A DNA stretch of 64,000 bases from Geomonas sp. Red32 (GCF_023652955.1 NZ_JAKLOY010000002.1:310001-374000), one strand, 5' to 3'; positions 41,576-50,604 are shown, counted from the stretch's first letter. Program-made: numbers and translations. Notes: a model not told the origin generated them from the letters alone.

Positions 41576-44272
41576 TTACTGTGCGAGCCGCTTCAATACC
41601 TGCTGCAGCTTGCGAAGCTCTTCTCCGTAGCCGGCCCAGTCCCCCTGGCGCTGGAGATTGGTGGCCCGCTCGTAGATAGCCATCGCCTCACGGGCCAGCT
41701 GCTGGGCCGACTGCGGCGGGCCTGCGGCGGCCGGAGCGGCCTGGGCGGAGGAAGCCGGTGGCGCCTCGCCGGCGATCTTGCCGCCGAAGATCTTCTGCAG
41801 GGCAAGCTCCAGGGTCTGCTCCATGACCACGTCGTCCCCGTAGGCGACGATCACCCGCCGCAACTCGGGAAGCCCCCCCTTCTCGGCCACCAGGTAAAGG
41901 GGCTGCACGTAGAGGAGCGACTTCTCGATCGGGATCACCAGCATGCTCCCGCGGATCACCTCGGAGCCGCGCTGGTTCCAGAGGGTGAGCTGCTGGGAGA
42001 TCAAGGCGTCCTGGTTGATGCGGGCATCGATCTGCTTCGGGCCGTAGATCAGGCGGTCGCGCGGGAAGGTGTAGGCCATGATCTTGCCGTAGTTGTCGCC
42101 GTCGCAGCGGGCGGTGAGCCAGGCCGCCAGGTTGTCGCGTTTGGAGGGGGTGAAGGGAAGGAGGAGGATGTACTCTTCGCTCTTCTCTCCCGGAAGCTTC
42201 ATGACCGTGTAGTACGGCTCCAGCTGCTTATCGCCCATTACCGGGATCTCCCAGAGGTTCTCCTTGTTGTAGAAGACTTTGGGATCGGTCATGTGGTAGG
42301 AGGCGAAGACGGAGGCCTGCAAGAGGAGGAACTGGTGCGGATAGCGGACGTGGCGCCGCAGGTCCTCGGGCATGGCGGAGGCGGGTTTGAAGAGGCCGGG
42401 ATAGATGCGGGAATAGACCTTGGCCATGACGTCAGAGGGATCGTACAGGTAGAAGGTCACCTTGCCGTCGTAGGCATCGATGCTGACCTTTACCGAGTTC
42501 CTCATGTAGTTGATCCCCCCCTTCAAGGGGTTGGAGTACGGGAGCCGGTCCGAATAGGTGTAGGCGTCGATCATCCAGGTGAGCCCGCCGGAGCCGTTCA
42601 CGACCAGGTAGGGATCGTTGTCGAAGCGCAGAAAGGGCGCCAGGGTGCGGACCCGCTCGAGGATGTTGCGGTAATAGAGGATCCGGCTCTGCGGCGTGAT
42701 GTCGGAGGAGAGGAGCAGCTTGTCGGACTTGAAGCGGGCGGCGAAGAGCGCCTTGCGGGCCAGGGAATGGATGGAGACGCCCCCTTTCCCGCTGTAGGTG
42801 GTGTTGATGTTCCCGGTGGCGGTCGGGTAGCTGAATTCGGGGACCTTGGTGCGGACCACCACGTAGTCGTTGGAGAGTTCGCCGTAGTAGATCTCCGGGC
42901 GGGTCACCTTGATGTCGGCCAGGCTGACCGGCGGGATGTCTTTCAGGAAGAACTCGGGGAGCCCTTCCTTGCTGATCCTGCTGACCGGCCCCATGGTGAG
43001 GCCGTTGCCGTGGGTGAAGATCAGCCGCTCGTTGATCCAGTTGCGGCTTGGGAGGTCGTTGTAGGAAAGCTCGCGCGGCGAGAGCATCACCTGGGTATAG
43101 CGGCCGTTGACCAGGTAGCGGTCGTTATCGACATCGAAGAAGCGGTAGTAGGTACGGATCTGCTGCAGCTGGCTGTAGGTCTTCAAAAGGGGCTCGGTGT
43201 CCCAGAGCCGGATGTTCTTGATGGTCGCCTGGTTGGCGGTGATGTCGGCGGCGGAGAGCTTAAGATCGACGTCGAAGGGGATGGTCTGTATCTTCTCCAA
43301 GTCGTACCCCATGCGGGTGAACTTGATGCTGTTCTTGATGTAGGGGGTCTCCAGGTCGAGCTCGTTGGGGGCGACCTTGAACTTCTGCAAAAGGCTCGGA
43401 TAGAGGGCCACTCCCAGCAGGTAGGCACCGAAGATCACCACCGGGGGAGCCACGGTGAGGCGCCAGTTATTCTTCCAGAGGCCGGCCGCGAAGACGGCAC
43501 CGGCAATGGGAGCAAGAACGGTCAAGGCACGGAAGGTGACCAGGCGGGCGTTGACGTCGGTATAGCCCGCCCCGTGGAAGCTCCCGGTCCCGCCCAGGAG
43601 GAGCTCGAAGCCGTCCAGGAAGAAGCCGAAGCCGAGGTTCAGGCCGTACAGGAAGGCGAGCACGGCGAGGTGCTTACGAAGCTTCGGGTCGAGGACCGCC
43701 CCCTGCGGGGTGATCGAGATCCCGCCCCGGAGGTAGTACATGGCGGCGACCAGCAGCGCGGCAAGCGGGAAGAGGCCGCCCAGCATGCCGTGGATCGCCT
43801 CCAGAAGCGGGAGGGAGAAAAGGTAGAAGCCGACATCCTGCCCGAGCACCGGGTCCGGCGTCCCCACCGTGATGCCGTTAAGGAAAAGGAGCGCCTCGCG
43901 CCATTGGGCAGCACCCCAGTTCCCCGCCATCAGGGCCAGCAGGAAGCAGATCAGGATGCTGACCGGCTTGATCAGGTGGGCGGCCTGGTCGGCCCGCAGC
44001 TGGTAGACGTTCCCCCCCTGGCGGTGGATACGGGTTACGTTGGCGGTGGCGTGAAAGGCAAAGTGGAGATTGGTCAGCAGGAAGAAGAGAAAGAACAGCC
44101 CGCAGGAGAGCCCGGAGGCGGCCTGGGCGGCGATGTTGGTCTTGAGGATGGAGAGAAAGCCGGTCTCGGTGAAGAAGAGCCAGTCGGTGTAGAAGTTAAC
44201 CAGCAACGAGAAGGAGGGAACCAGTACGAACAGAATCAGCAGCAGTAGGATGAAGGGCTTGTTCTTGAGCAT
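41576..44272 (-). CDS. UPF0182 family large membrane protein
   Basis: The 898-residue protein begins with several transmembrane helices (the first starts MLKNKPFILLLLILFVLVPS) spread over about the first 300 residues. A long soluble region follows, with hallmarks of UPF0182 such as the aromatic-rich strand patterns YYRFFDVDNDRYLVNGRYTQVMLSPREL and TFPRDRLIYGPKQIDARINQD. A Pro/Ala-rich linker precedes a C-terminal helix. The function of this conserved family is unknown. The frame also opens at 44284; GGGGACCCAG before ATG 44272 favours the shorter form. It is flanked by a small membrane protein and a P-type ATPase. Confidence 0.88.
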   Translation of the reverse strand: MLKNKPFILLLLILFVLVPSFSLLVNFYTDWLFFTETGFLSILKTNIAAQAASGLSCGLFFLFFLLTNLHFAFHATANVTRIHRQGGNVYQLRADQAAHLIKPVSILICFLLALMAGNWGAAQWREALLFLNGITVGTPDPVLGQDVGFYLFSLPLLEAIHGMLGGLFPLAALLVAAMYYLRGGISITPQGAVLDPKLRKHLAVLAFLYGLNLGFGFFLDGFELLLGGTGSFHGAGYTDVNARLVTFRALTVLAPIAGAVFAAGLWKNNWRLTVAPPVVIFGAYLLGVALYPSLLQKFKVAPNELDLETPYIKNSIKFTRMGYDLEKIQTIPFDVDLKLSAADITANQATIKNIRLWDTEPLLKTYSQLQQIRTYYRFFDVDNDRYLVNGRYTQVMLSPRELSYNDLPSRNWINERLIFTHGNGLTMGPVSRISKEGLPEFFLKDIPPVSLADIKVTRPEIYYGELSNDYVVVRTKVPEFSYPTATGNINTTYSGKGGVSIHSLARKALFAARFKSDKLLLSSDITPQSRILYYRNILERVRTLAPFLRFDNDPYLVVNGSGGLTWMIDAYTYSDRLPYSNPLKGGINYMRNSVKVSIDAYDGKVTFYLYDPSDVMAKVYSRIYPGLFKPASAMPEDLRRHVRYPHQFLLLQASVFASYHMTDPKVFYNKENLWEIPVMGDKQLEPYYTVMKLPGEKSEEYILLLPFTPSKRDNLAAWLTARCDGDNYGKIMAYTFPRDRLIYGPKQIDARINQDALISQQLTLWNQRGSEVIRGSMLVIPIEKSLLYVQPLYLVAEKGGLPELRRVIVAYGDDVVMEQTLELALQKIFGGKIAGEAPPASSAQAAPAAAGPPQSAQQLAREAMAIYERATNLQRQGDWAGYGEELRKLQQVLKRLAQ

Positions 44273-44375
44273 CTGGGTCCCCATTGGATGTTTTTAGCAG
44301 AGTTCTTCTAATAGTATCACGGCTTAATGCCAATGCACTATGAGAGAATGCCCTAATCGAGGAATGGATTCACAT

Positions 44376-44711
44376 TCACAGCGGCAGACGGGTACTGAGG
44401 AAATTCATGGCGAAATAGACGAAGCTGTAGGCGCCGCAGGTACCGGCCACGTGACAGGCGAGCGTCACGGCGGGATTGCGTACTTTCCAGGCGACCGGTA
44501 TGAGCAGAAAGGACATCAGGGCGTAGAGAAGAAGGGTCACCAGCGAGGCGGCCACCGCCGGGCCTGCCCAGCGGTACACGACATCGGCGGCGGTAAGAAA
44601 GAGAGTGGCGGCGGCTGCCCAGCACAGCATCCGCCTCATCCCGCCCCTGATTCCGAACCAGAAGGCGAACAGCCAGCCTGCAGTCTTGACGAGCATCAGC
44701 AGATAGATCAT
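44376..44711 (-). CDS. Small integral membrane protein, unknown
   Basis: The 111-residue protein has three to four predicted transmembrane helices (about 3-20, 28-45, 50-72 and 84-104) and no conserved motif I can name. AGGAGGCGCCCC precedes the ATG, so translation is well supported. It lies 100 bp after the glycosidase gene and about 90 bp before UPF0182, on the same strand, and may be cotranscribed with them. I do not recognise a family. Confidence 0.7.
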   Translation of the reverse strand: MIYLLMLVKTAGWLFAFWFGIRGGMRRMLCWAAAATLFLTAADVVYRWAGPAVAASLVTLLLYALMSFLLIPVAWKVRNPAVTLACHVAGTCGAYSFVYFAMNFLSTRLPL

Positions 44712-44811
44712 GGGGCGCCTCCTGTGTCAGTCCGGCCGATTCCTGTGTCGCCGATCCTGGAGTATGACCACCCTCCCCTGCAATAGCTTCAATAGTACCA
44801 CCAAGGTCTCC

Positions 44812-45996
44812 CTACGGCAGATACCGCACCCGGTCCTTGAGCGTGCGGTAGGCCAGCAGGTACAGGGCGGCGTTCCAGGACTGGCGCGCCATCCCCATCG
44901 GCTCGCCGGTTTCCCCGTGCAGCCATTCGTTGAACTCCCACCCGTTGATCCGGCAGGCGGCCGCCATCGCCTCCAGCTCCTCCCACGCCTCCCGCGTCTG
45001 GCCGAGCCTGGCCAGCAGGAGTATCCAGAAGCCCCCCACGAAGGGCCAGATGCCGCCGTTATGGTACTGCCAGGGGAGGTTCTGGCGATGGCGCCCCATG
45101 TAGGCCCGCCAGGCGGGGTTTCCCCAGGCGATCGGGAAACCGACCACCCGGACGGGATACGGCCGGTTCGCCTTCATCCTGACGAGCCTCCCCACCGCCT
45201 GGCAGGCCCCGGAGGGGGACCCGACACCGGCCAGGTAGGCGAGGATGTTGCCGAAGACGTCGACCTCCTCCCCCCAGGTGGAGAGGTTCACATGGCTGAG
45301 AAAAAACGGGGACGGTTTGGAGCGGTTGCGGATGTAGTGCATGAGGAGCCGGGCCCGCCGCTGTTCGGGGACTACGTTCCCGTAGGGCCAGAAGAAGAGA
45401 TTGGCGAAGTCGCGGGTCTGGGGTGCCGTGGGGATGGCGTAGAGGCGCTTGGTCCAGTACCAGAGGGCGTTCGTGTAGAGGACGAAGCCCGAGCGCGGCA
45501 TGATGTCCGCCCAGTCGCTCGCCTCGTTTTGCTGCAGGAGAAACCAGCTCTGATGCTCCTGGCAGAAAAGCCAGTTGAGCGCGGCGGCGATCCCGGAGGA
45601 GAGCTCGCCGGCCAGGCGCTGGCGGGGATCGAGGCGGTCCAGCAGGGAGATGGCGATCAGCCACCAGAGGGTCGCGTCGATACACCCCGCATACCAGAAA
45701 TCCGCCTCGCCGGAAACCGGCCTGACGAACTTGGGGATCTGCCCGTTTCCGGCCTGGGCCGCCGCCAGCGTCAGGATACCCGCCCGCCCGGTCGCCATCA
45801 GGCCGGCATCCCCGCTGACCGCCATCCCTACGGCGCAGATGGCCACATCCCGCGCGAAGATGCTGTCATAGCTTCGTGCCGACGCCTTCTTGCTGCGGGC
45901 CGACGCCAGCACCCCTTCCGGGGTGGAATTCTCCCGCAGCAGGGCGAGCGCCTCGTCGTAACAGGCAGCGAGCAGGCCGTAATCCGGTTCCCGCAT
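44812..45996 (-). CDS. GH100/GH63-like (alpha/alpha)6-barrel glycosidase
   Basis: The 394-residue protein shows several features of neutral/alkaline invertases and amylo-glucosidase-like enzymes. They are FARDVAICAVGM near the N-terminus, then ADFWYAGCIDATLWWLIAI, QNEASDWADIMPRSGFVLYTNALWYW, and WQYHNGGIWPFVGGFWILLLARLG near 330. The YHNGG-WP block is a strong GH100-type signature. The substrate may be sucrose or an alpha-glucan; no signal peptide is seen, so it is cytoplasmic. Start 45996 (MREPDYG) has AAGGAGCCCTC before it; 27 extra codons upstream are unsupported. It is the first gene of the minus-strand run GH-small membrane protein-UPF0182-ATPase. Confidence 0.78.
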   Translation of the reverse strand: MREPDYGLLAACYDEALALLRENSTPEGVLASARSKKASARSYDSIFARDVAICAVGMAVSGDAGLMATGRAGILTLAAAQAGNGQIPKFVRPVSGEADFWYAGCIDATLWWLIAISLLDRLDPRQRLAGELSSGIAAALNWLFCQEHQSWFLLQQNEASDWADIMPRSGFVLYTNALWYWTKRLYAIPTAPQTRDFANLFFWPYGNVVPEQRRARLLMHYIRNRSKPSPFFLSHVNLSTWGEEVDVFGNILAYLAGVGSPSGACQAVGRLVRMKANRPYPVRVVGFPIAWGNPAWRAYMGRHRQNLPWQYHNGGIWPFVGGFWILLLARLGQTREAWEELEAMAAACRINGWEFNEWLHGETGEPMGMARQSWNAALYLLAYRTLKDRVRYLP

Positions 45997-46180
45997 GAGG
46001 GCTCCTTGACCGGGTCTGGTTGAACCTGGCCCTGTGAGAATGGCCATACCAGAGAGATCTCGTCCAGATACTATCAAGCCAACTTTACCACACAGTAGAC
46101 GAGTGCCGGACCGGCAGGAGAAAGGAATGAAAGTATCGAAGGGGAGCCGTTGAAAGTACGGGAGGGTAACAGAAACAAAG

Positions 46181-46211
46181 AAGGTCCCGGTCGCTATGAC
46201 CCGGGACCTTC
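46181..46211 (-). terminator. Terminator after the small Cys-rich gene
   Basis: AAGGTCCCGG (46181-46190) and CCGGGACCTT (46201-46210) form a perfect 10-bp stem. On the minus strand it is followed by CTTTGTTT. Confidence 0.85.
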
Positions 46212-46248
46212 CGGTGGGGTGGGTCCGGCTGCACTCAGGGTTCGAGTG

Positions 46249-46419
46249 TCAGCCGTTCACGGCACAGCGCTTGAGGTTGTCAATGCAGAGCTTGCACAAC
46301 TCCTCGATGTCCCTGCGCTGTTCTGGGGTAAGTCCGTCCACCTCCGGGAGATGGAAGGTCAGGTTGTCGCAAAAGCGACACAGCATACCAAGATCCAAAG
46401 TCGAACTCTGGCTCGCCAT
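46249..46419 (-). CDS. Small double-CxxC protein, 56 residues
   Basis: The minus strand encodes 56 residues: MASQSSTLDLGMLCRFCDN, a middle part NLTFHLPEVDGLTPEQRRD, and a C-terminal IEELCKLCIDNLKRCAVNG. Two CxxC pairs (CRFC near 14-17, CKLC near 42-45) could bind one zinc; a fifth Cys follows near 52. GGGAGCAATGCC precedes the ATG at 46419, and a perfect terminator follows, so this is a complete small transcription unit. I do not recognise the family. It differs from the Cys-rich protein at 23551 in order and spacing of the pairs. Confidence 0.72.
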   Translation of the reverse strand: MASQSSTLDLGMLCRFCDNLTFHLPEVDGLTPEQRRDIEELCKLCIDNLKRCAVNG

Positions 46420-46578
46420 GGCATTGCTCCCTTCATACCACTGTATAAGAAAACGCTAATGCCGGAACTTACCACAGCCCTGAGAGAGAATCAATAGGTT
46501 TTTTTAAGGTTAATAGAGCGGGGGGCGGAATCTTTGCCAGTGGGGTGAAACGCTGAGAAAGTGGCTCTTCCCTGGAGG

Positions 46579-48009
46579 TCAGCCTCTGACAGGGCGGCGT
46601 TTCCTGGAGTGCGCCCTCCCCTCGGACTTGGCCACTCTCGAGACCCGCCCCTTACGGACGCTGCACTTTTTGGCGGAAGACTTCACCACCTTGGAGGCAT
46701 GGTGCTGGACGGCTTCGCGCCGGGGCTGCACGTGCTCGGGAGCGGTATGGTGGATGTTGGTGGCGACCAGGATGCCTTCCTTCTCGTAGACCTCGATGCG
46801 TCCCGGGGGGGGAGCCGGCTCGGAGTCAACCGCGGCGGCCTCGGCAAGCAGGGCGTCGTCGTTGATCGCGAACGGGACAGTGCCGCCGTTGTAGGTAGCG
46901 GATGCCACGGTGGAGACCTCGCGGCGGAGCTGGTTGAAGCTGTGGGTATCGCGGTAGTTGACCCGCCGGGTCAGCAGGATGACGAAGAGATCCTGCTTGG
47001 GGTCGATCCAGATCGAGGAGCCGCTGTAGCCGGTATGGCCGAAGGATGCATCTGAGAAGAGGCTCCCCTTGGGGGCCGCGAAGGGAGAGTTCATGTCCCA
47101 GCCGAGCCCGCGCCAAACCTGGCCGTTACTGCACGAGTGGGGGGAGGTCATCTCGGCGACCACCTGCTCGGAGAGCACCCGCTGGTTGCCGAGGGTCCCC
47201 TTCCCCAGCATGAGCCTCGCATAGCGGGAAAGGTCGTAGGCGGAGGTGAAGAGCCCCGCGTGACCGGCAACGCCGCCAAGCCGGCGGGCATTGGGATCCT
47301 GCACCACGCCGGGGGAGTATCCCGAGGTGGGGGCGATGGAAGCCTCCATGGCGCGGGAGGGAAGGAACATGGTCTCGCGATCGCCAAGAGGGCCAAAGAT
47401 CTCGTTCTGGCAGAAGGCGTCCAGGGAGCTGCCGGAGACGCGGCGGACCAGTTCGCCGAGCAGGATGAAGTTGATGTCCGCGTAGTGGAAGCGGCCGGTG
47501 GACGAGCGCCTCTCGGCGGCGGCCTTGCGGATGGCCGACTGCATCGGCTGATCGGAGGGAACCGAGACGTCGTCGAGCCCCGAGGTGTGGGTTAAGAGAT
47601 GCTGTACGGTGATCTCGCTGCGGCCGGGCTGGGCGAATTCGGGGAACCAGCGGGAGATCGGGTCGGTGAGGGCGATCTTTCCCTCGTCGAGGAGCTTCAT
47701 GACCGCCGGAGCGGTGGCCACCACCTTGGTCAGGGAGGCGATATCGAAGATAGTATGCTCGTCAAGCGGCGGAGAGCCGGCGGCGGAGGTGAGGTGCCCG
47801 CGTGCCGAGGTGGCGATGATCCCCTGACTGTTGCCGATGACGACCACGCCGCCGGCGATCAGGTTCTGGGCCATGGCGCGGTCAAGCAGCGCCTCCATGG
47901 TGGAAATGCGTTGCGAGGTCGACTCGAGGGGAACGGGGGTGACGGAGGCACGGGAAACCGAGGTGACCAGCAGGCTGCCAGCTATTGCGAGGGTAATGAT
48001 AACGCGCAC
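46579..48009 (-). CDS. Serine hydrolase of beta-lactamase/PBP4* type with basic tail
   Basis: The protein has 476 residues: a signal peptide (starting MRVIITLAIAGSLLVTS), then the class-C beta-lactamase-like domain with SxxK motif SLTK (about 92-95), a Tyr-containing second motif in HYADINFILLGEL, and HTGYSGS as the third motif. It is an exported peptidase or esterase of unknown substrate. A lysine/arginine-rich tail of about 55 residues (VKSSAKKCSVRKGRVSRVAK...) ends the protein. The frame opens 15 codons earlier (48054), but GTG 48009 has AGGTG just ahead and gives a normal signal peptide. Confidence 0.83.
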   Translation of the reverse strand: MRVIITLAIAGSLLVTSVSRASVTPVPLESTSQRISTMEALLDRAMAQNLIAGGVVVIGNSQGIIATSARGHLTSAAGSPPLDEHTIFDIASLTKVVATAPAVMKLLDEGKIALTDPISRWFPEFAQPGRSEITVQHLLTHTSGLDDVSVPSDQPMQSAIRKAAAERRSSTGRFHYADINFILLGELVRRVSGSSLDAFCQNEIFGPLGDRETMFLPSRAMEASIAPTSGYSPGVVQDPNARRLGGVAGHAGLFTSAYDLSRYARLMLGKGTLGNQRVLSEQVVAEMTSPHSCSNGQVWRGLGWDMNSPFAAPKGSLFSDASFGHTGYSGSSIWIDPKQDLFVILLTRRVNYRDTHSFNQLRREVSTVASATYNGGTVPFAINDDALLAEAAAVDSEPAPPPGRIEVYEKEGILVATNIHHTAPEHVQPRREAVQHHASKVVKSSAKKCSVRKGRVSRVAKSEGRAHSRKRRPVRG

Positions 48010-48054
48010 GAAACACCTACTTGATAAAGGGAACAGGGGATAGCTCTCGATCAA

Positions 48055-48613
48055 CCCGAAGGGGAGGTAGGTGCCGGGCTCTGCATAAAGATACGCGAGC
48101 TATCGCGGTTTCCATGTGACTCAGGTCACACAATCAATCATTGGAGCGGCAGCACCTGCTCCGTTAACTCAATCTCATAATCGGCGGATTCTCTGACAGG
48201 AAGGTTTCGATCTCCGCGTTTCGACGGCTACGACCCCACCGGCCACGTCAGCAGACCTCTTTAATGGCACAGTAAATCGTGGGCCATTATATCTTCTTGG
48301 AGATAATAAGAACAGTGTTTTTTTCGATAGATACGGAAACCTAAAACAAGTGTCTCAACCCTATCGAAAGGTTGGGTCCTCTGAACTCTGCGGAGACGGC
48401 GGGAAGATGGATACGCGGAATAGCGTAATGATGGCAGGAGAAGCCAAGACAGGCCGTCCCGGTGACTGTCAGGGAGAAACCGCCGGCCCATTGACAGGCC
48501 ACCTTGGTGCCGGAGAGGGAGAGTTTGTCCAAGCGGAAGATGGCCGCCGATCGGGTAAGAAAAAGCCCCGGAGTTTCCCCCGGGGCTTTGGTACGGCAAG
48601 GACTACGACCGGC
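48055..48613. other. Gene-free stretch before the cytochrome gene
   Basis: There is no convincing gene in this stretch. A minus-strand frame at 48341-48532 begins with TTG, lacks a ribosome-binding site and matches no family. The part from 48255 to 48350 is distinctly AT-rich compared with its flanks. The only clear signal is the cytochrome terminator at 48560-48590. No riboswitch core was recognised. Confidence 0.5.
48560..48590 (-). terminator. Terminator after the 12-heme cytochrome gene
   Basis: AAAAGCCCCGG and CCGGGGCTTT enclose a short loop, with an A run that becomes T on the minus strand. Confidence 0.88.
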
Positions 48614-49453
48614 TTACTTCATGCTCGGCAGGTCGTGGACGTCGAGGTGGCAGCCAAGGCATTTCGGGAACTTCTGGAGGATGCCGGCCGGGTGCGGCTG
48701 CTTGTGGCACTCGGTGCACTGCGGGATGTAGCCGTGCTTGTCGTGGTGGCACTGTGCGCAGTTCACGTTCTTATGACGGGACGGAGTCTTGCTCCACTTG
48801 CCGTAGATGACCTTGTGGCAGGAACCGCAGGTGGCAGCCGGCTCGGTAGCGGTGTAGGTGACCTTCTTCGGCTTGTGAACCGAGTGGCACTTGGTGCAGG
48901 TGGTGTAAGCCTGACCTTCGTAGTGCGGCTTGTGGCACTTGGCGCAGGAAGGCTTGAAGCCGTGGGAAGTATGGCAGCGCTCGCAGCCCAGCAGGGAGTG
49001 CTTGCTCGGGAAGGCGACGAGGTCGGCCTTGGGACCCGGGTGGCAGGTGGCGCAGGAGCTGGTCAGACGCGGGGTCATGGCGACTTTGCGCGGAGCGTGC
49101 GGATTGGCGTGGCAGGAGGAGCAGTCTTTGTTCGCCGGGCCGTGAATGTCGATGTGGCACTGCGAGCACTTCGGCATGATCTCCGCGTAGTTGGCCTTGT
49201 TCGGGTTATAAGCGTGGATCACCTTGTGGCACTGCTGGCAGTCGAAGCGGTGCTTGCCACCGTTCTCCTTGAGGGAACCGAACTGACCGGTGTGGCACTG
49301 GGCGCACTGATTCGGGGCCAGCGGAGCCGGGGTCGCGGCGTACATCTGAGCATCCACCGGGATATCCACGGTAGCGAGCTTGGCAGCGAACGCGCTGGAA
49401 GCTACCAGCAGTATCGCCACCAGCAGCAGAGTAAGGCGATTAATCTTCTTCAT
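48614..49453 (-). CDS. Dodecaheme periplasmic cytochrome c
   Basis: The 279-residue protein has a signal peptide (about 1-24, ending SSAFAA) and twelve CxxCH heme-binding motifs between residues 50 and 269: CAQCH, CQQCH, CSQCH, CSSCH, CATCH, CERCH, CAKCH, CTKCH, CGSCH, CAQCH, CTECH and CLGCH. This is about one heme per 20 residues. There are no transmembrane segments or lipobox after the signal, so it is probably soluble in the periplasm or on the surface. GGGAGGAGAG precedes the ATG. It should pass electrons in extracellular or periplasmic respiration. A clear promoter and an operator-like palindrome lie upstream. I cannot match it to a named Geobacter cytochrome. Confidence 0.93.
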   Translation of the reverse strand: MKKINRLTLLLVAILLVASSAFAAKLATVDIPVDAQMYAATPAPLAPNQCAQCHTGQFGSLKENGGKHRFDCQQCHKVIHAYNPNKANYAEIMPKCSQCHIDIHGPANKDCSSCHANPHAPRKVAMTPRLTSSCATCHPGPKADLVAFPSKHSLLGCERCHTSHGFKPSCAKCHKPHYEGQAYTTCTKCHSVHKPKKVTYTATEPAATCGSCHKVIYGKWSKTPSRHKNVNCAQCHHDKHGYIPQCTECHKQPHPAGILQKFPKCLGCHLDVHDLPSMK

Positions 49454-49495
49454 CTCTCCTCCCAATAACATTTTTTCTTAAAAACACGATTGACC

Positions 49496-49525
49496 TTAAT
49501 ACTACCTTCGCAAATGGTCTGTCAA
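49496..49525 (-). promoter_or_regulatory. Sigma70 promoter of the 12-heme cytochrome gene
   Basis: Minus strand: consensus TTGACA (49520-49525), an 18-base spacer, TATTAA (49496-49501). The leader would be about 35 bases. Confidence 0.6.
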
Positions 49526-49534
49526 GAGAGATAT

Positions 49535-49547
49535 GTATACTGTATGC
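49535..49547. promoter_or_regulatory. Operator-like site GTATACTGTATGC upstream of the cytochrome promoter
   Basis: It is identical to the gltA palindrome at 12171-12183 except for one base. It lies 9 bp upstream of the -35 box, roughly -45 to -57, a position that suits an activator or an upstream repressor site. The rest of 49548-49704 carries no gene. Confidence 0.55.
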
Positions 49548-49704
49548 GGATTTTCCGGCCGATGCGGCAATGAATTCTACAGGTTTTGGCAAGGCACAGA
49601 TAGAGGGGGCGAAGCCGGCTGTGTCGTGAACGTGATAGTTTTTTACTTAAAGAAAAGAAGACAAAAACTGTCCGATAGGAAAAGCGGGGATCTAGTGACT
49701 CGGG

Positions 49705-50604
49705 CTACAGCCTGATGAGGTCCTCGTGAGGAACGTCGGAGGGGTTTATGTGAATCATGACATCGCCCACGTTGGGAAAGGTCTCGAAGATGAGCCGCTT
49801 CACCTCGGTGGCGATTTCGTGGGAGCGTTTGACGGTCATCTCCGGGTCCATGTCGAGTTTAAGGTCGACAATCACGAACTGCCCGGAGTGGCGCGCCCTG
49901 ATCTCGTGGACGCGGTCGACCCCGGCCACGGCACGGGCGATGTCGGCGATGGCGGTCACCATCTCCTGCTCCGGAAGGCCGTCCATCAGTTCGTGGGCCG
50001 AGGTGCGGAAGGTGTCGTAGCCGATCTTGAAGATGACCAGCGAGGTGAGACCGGCGGCGATGGGGTCCATCACCTTCACCCCTAGGTAGGCGCCGCCGAC
50101 CCCGATCAGGGTGGCGATGGAGGTGATGGCGTCTTTGCGGTGGTCCTTGGCGATGGCGAGGAGAGCCGGGCTCTTCAGCTGGTCCCCCACCTGCACCGAG
50201 TACCGGTAGAGCGCTTCCTTGACTACGATGGTGACCGCCGCCGCCAGGACCGCAATGAGGGCCGGGGTAGCGTAGTCGTTTTCCACCACGGTAGTGACGG
50301 CGGAATAGAGGATCCAGGCGCCGGTGCCCCCGATGACCAGCGAGATCATGATGGCGGAGAGGCTTTCGACCTTGCCGTGGCCGTAGGGGTGGTCGGCGTC
50401 GTACGGCTTTCTCCCGACCTTGAGGGCGAAGAAGGTCATGGCGATGGCGACGAAATCGCAGGCGCTCTCGATGCCGTCGGCGAAGACCGCTTCGGAGCGG
50501 CCGTAATGACCGGCGGCGAGCTTCATTCCCATCAGGAGGAAGTTGATCCAGAATCCGACCCGCATGACCCGGTCGGCCTTGTTAAACCGCTCCCCCCTCA
50601 GCAC
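49705..50604 (-). CDS. Cation diffusion facilitator (CDF) metal transporter
   Basis: The 299-residue protein has about six transmembrane helices. Zinc-site residues are visible: Asp pair in FADGIESACDF (TM2), His/Asp in HPYGHGKVES, and HxxxD in KDHRKDAITS (TM5). The C-terminal cytoplasmic ferredoxin-like domain holds the HEIRARHSGQFVIVDLKLDMDP stretch of metal sensing. It exports Zn, Fe, Co or Mn by proton exchange; the metal is not fixed. The start is GTG 50604, overlapping the recJ stop by one base (TAGTG), with GGAGGAGAGCTA before it, so it is coupled to recJ. Longer upstream extensions of this frame lie inside recJ. Confidence 0.92.
   Translation of the reverse strand: MLRGERFNKADRVMRVGFWINFLLMGMKLAAGHYGRSEAVFADGIESACDFVAIAMTFFALKVGRKPYDADHPYGHGKVESLSAIMISLVIGGTGAWILYSAVTTVVENDYATPALIAVLAAAVTIVVKEALYRYSVQVGDQLKSPALLAIAKDHRKDAITSIATLIGVGGAYLGVKVMDPIAAGLTSLVIFKIGYDTFRTSAHELMDGLPEQEMVTAIADIARAVAGVDRVHEIRARHSGQFVIVDLKLDMDPEMTVKRSHEIATEVKRLIFETFPNVGDVMIHINPSDVPHEDLIRL

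Noticed and set aside
42293-44248. Long plus-strand open frame opposite UPF0182
   Set aside because: Antisense shadow of the UPF0182 gene, low-complexity translation.
48341-48532. Minus-strand frame of 63 codons downstream of the cytochrome gene
   Set aside because: TTG start without a ribosome-binding site and no family; left as part of a gene-free stretch.
48055-48613. c-di-GMP (GEMM) or cobalamin riboswitch before the cytochrome gene
   Set aside because: Geobacter cytochrome genes often carry such elements, so I looked for the conserved cores on both strands. None was present, and the stretch lies downstream of this cytochrome gene rather than before it.
48350-49468. Plus-strand frame of 372 codons opposite the 12-heme cytochrome
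   Set aside because: It has an atypical composition and no domain; the minus strand has twelve heme motifs, a signal peptide and a terminator.
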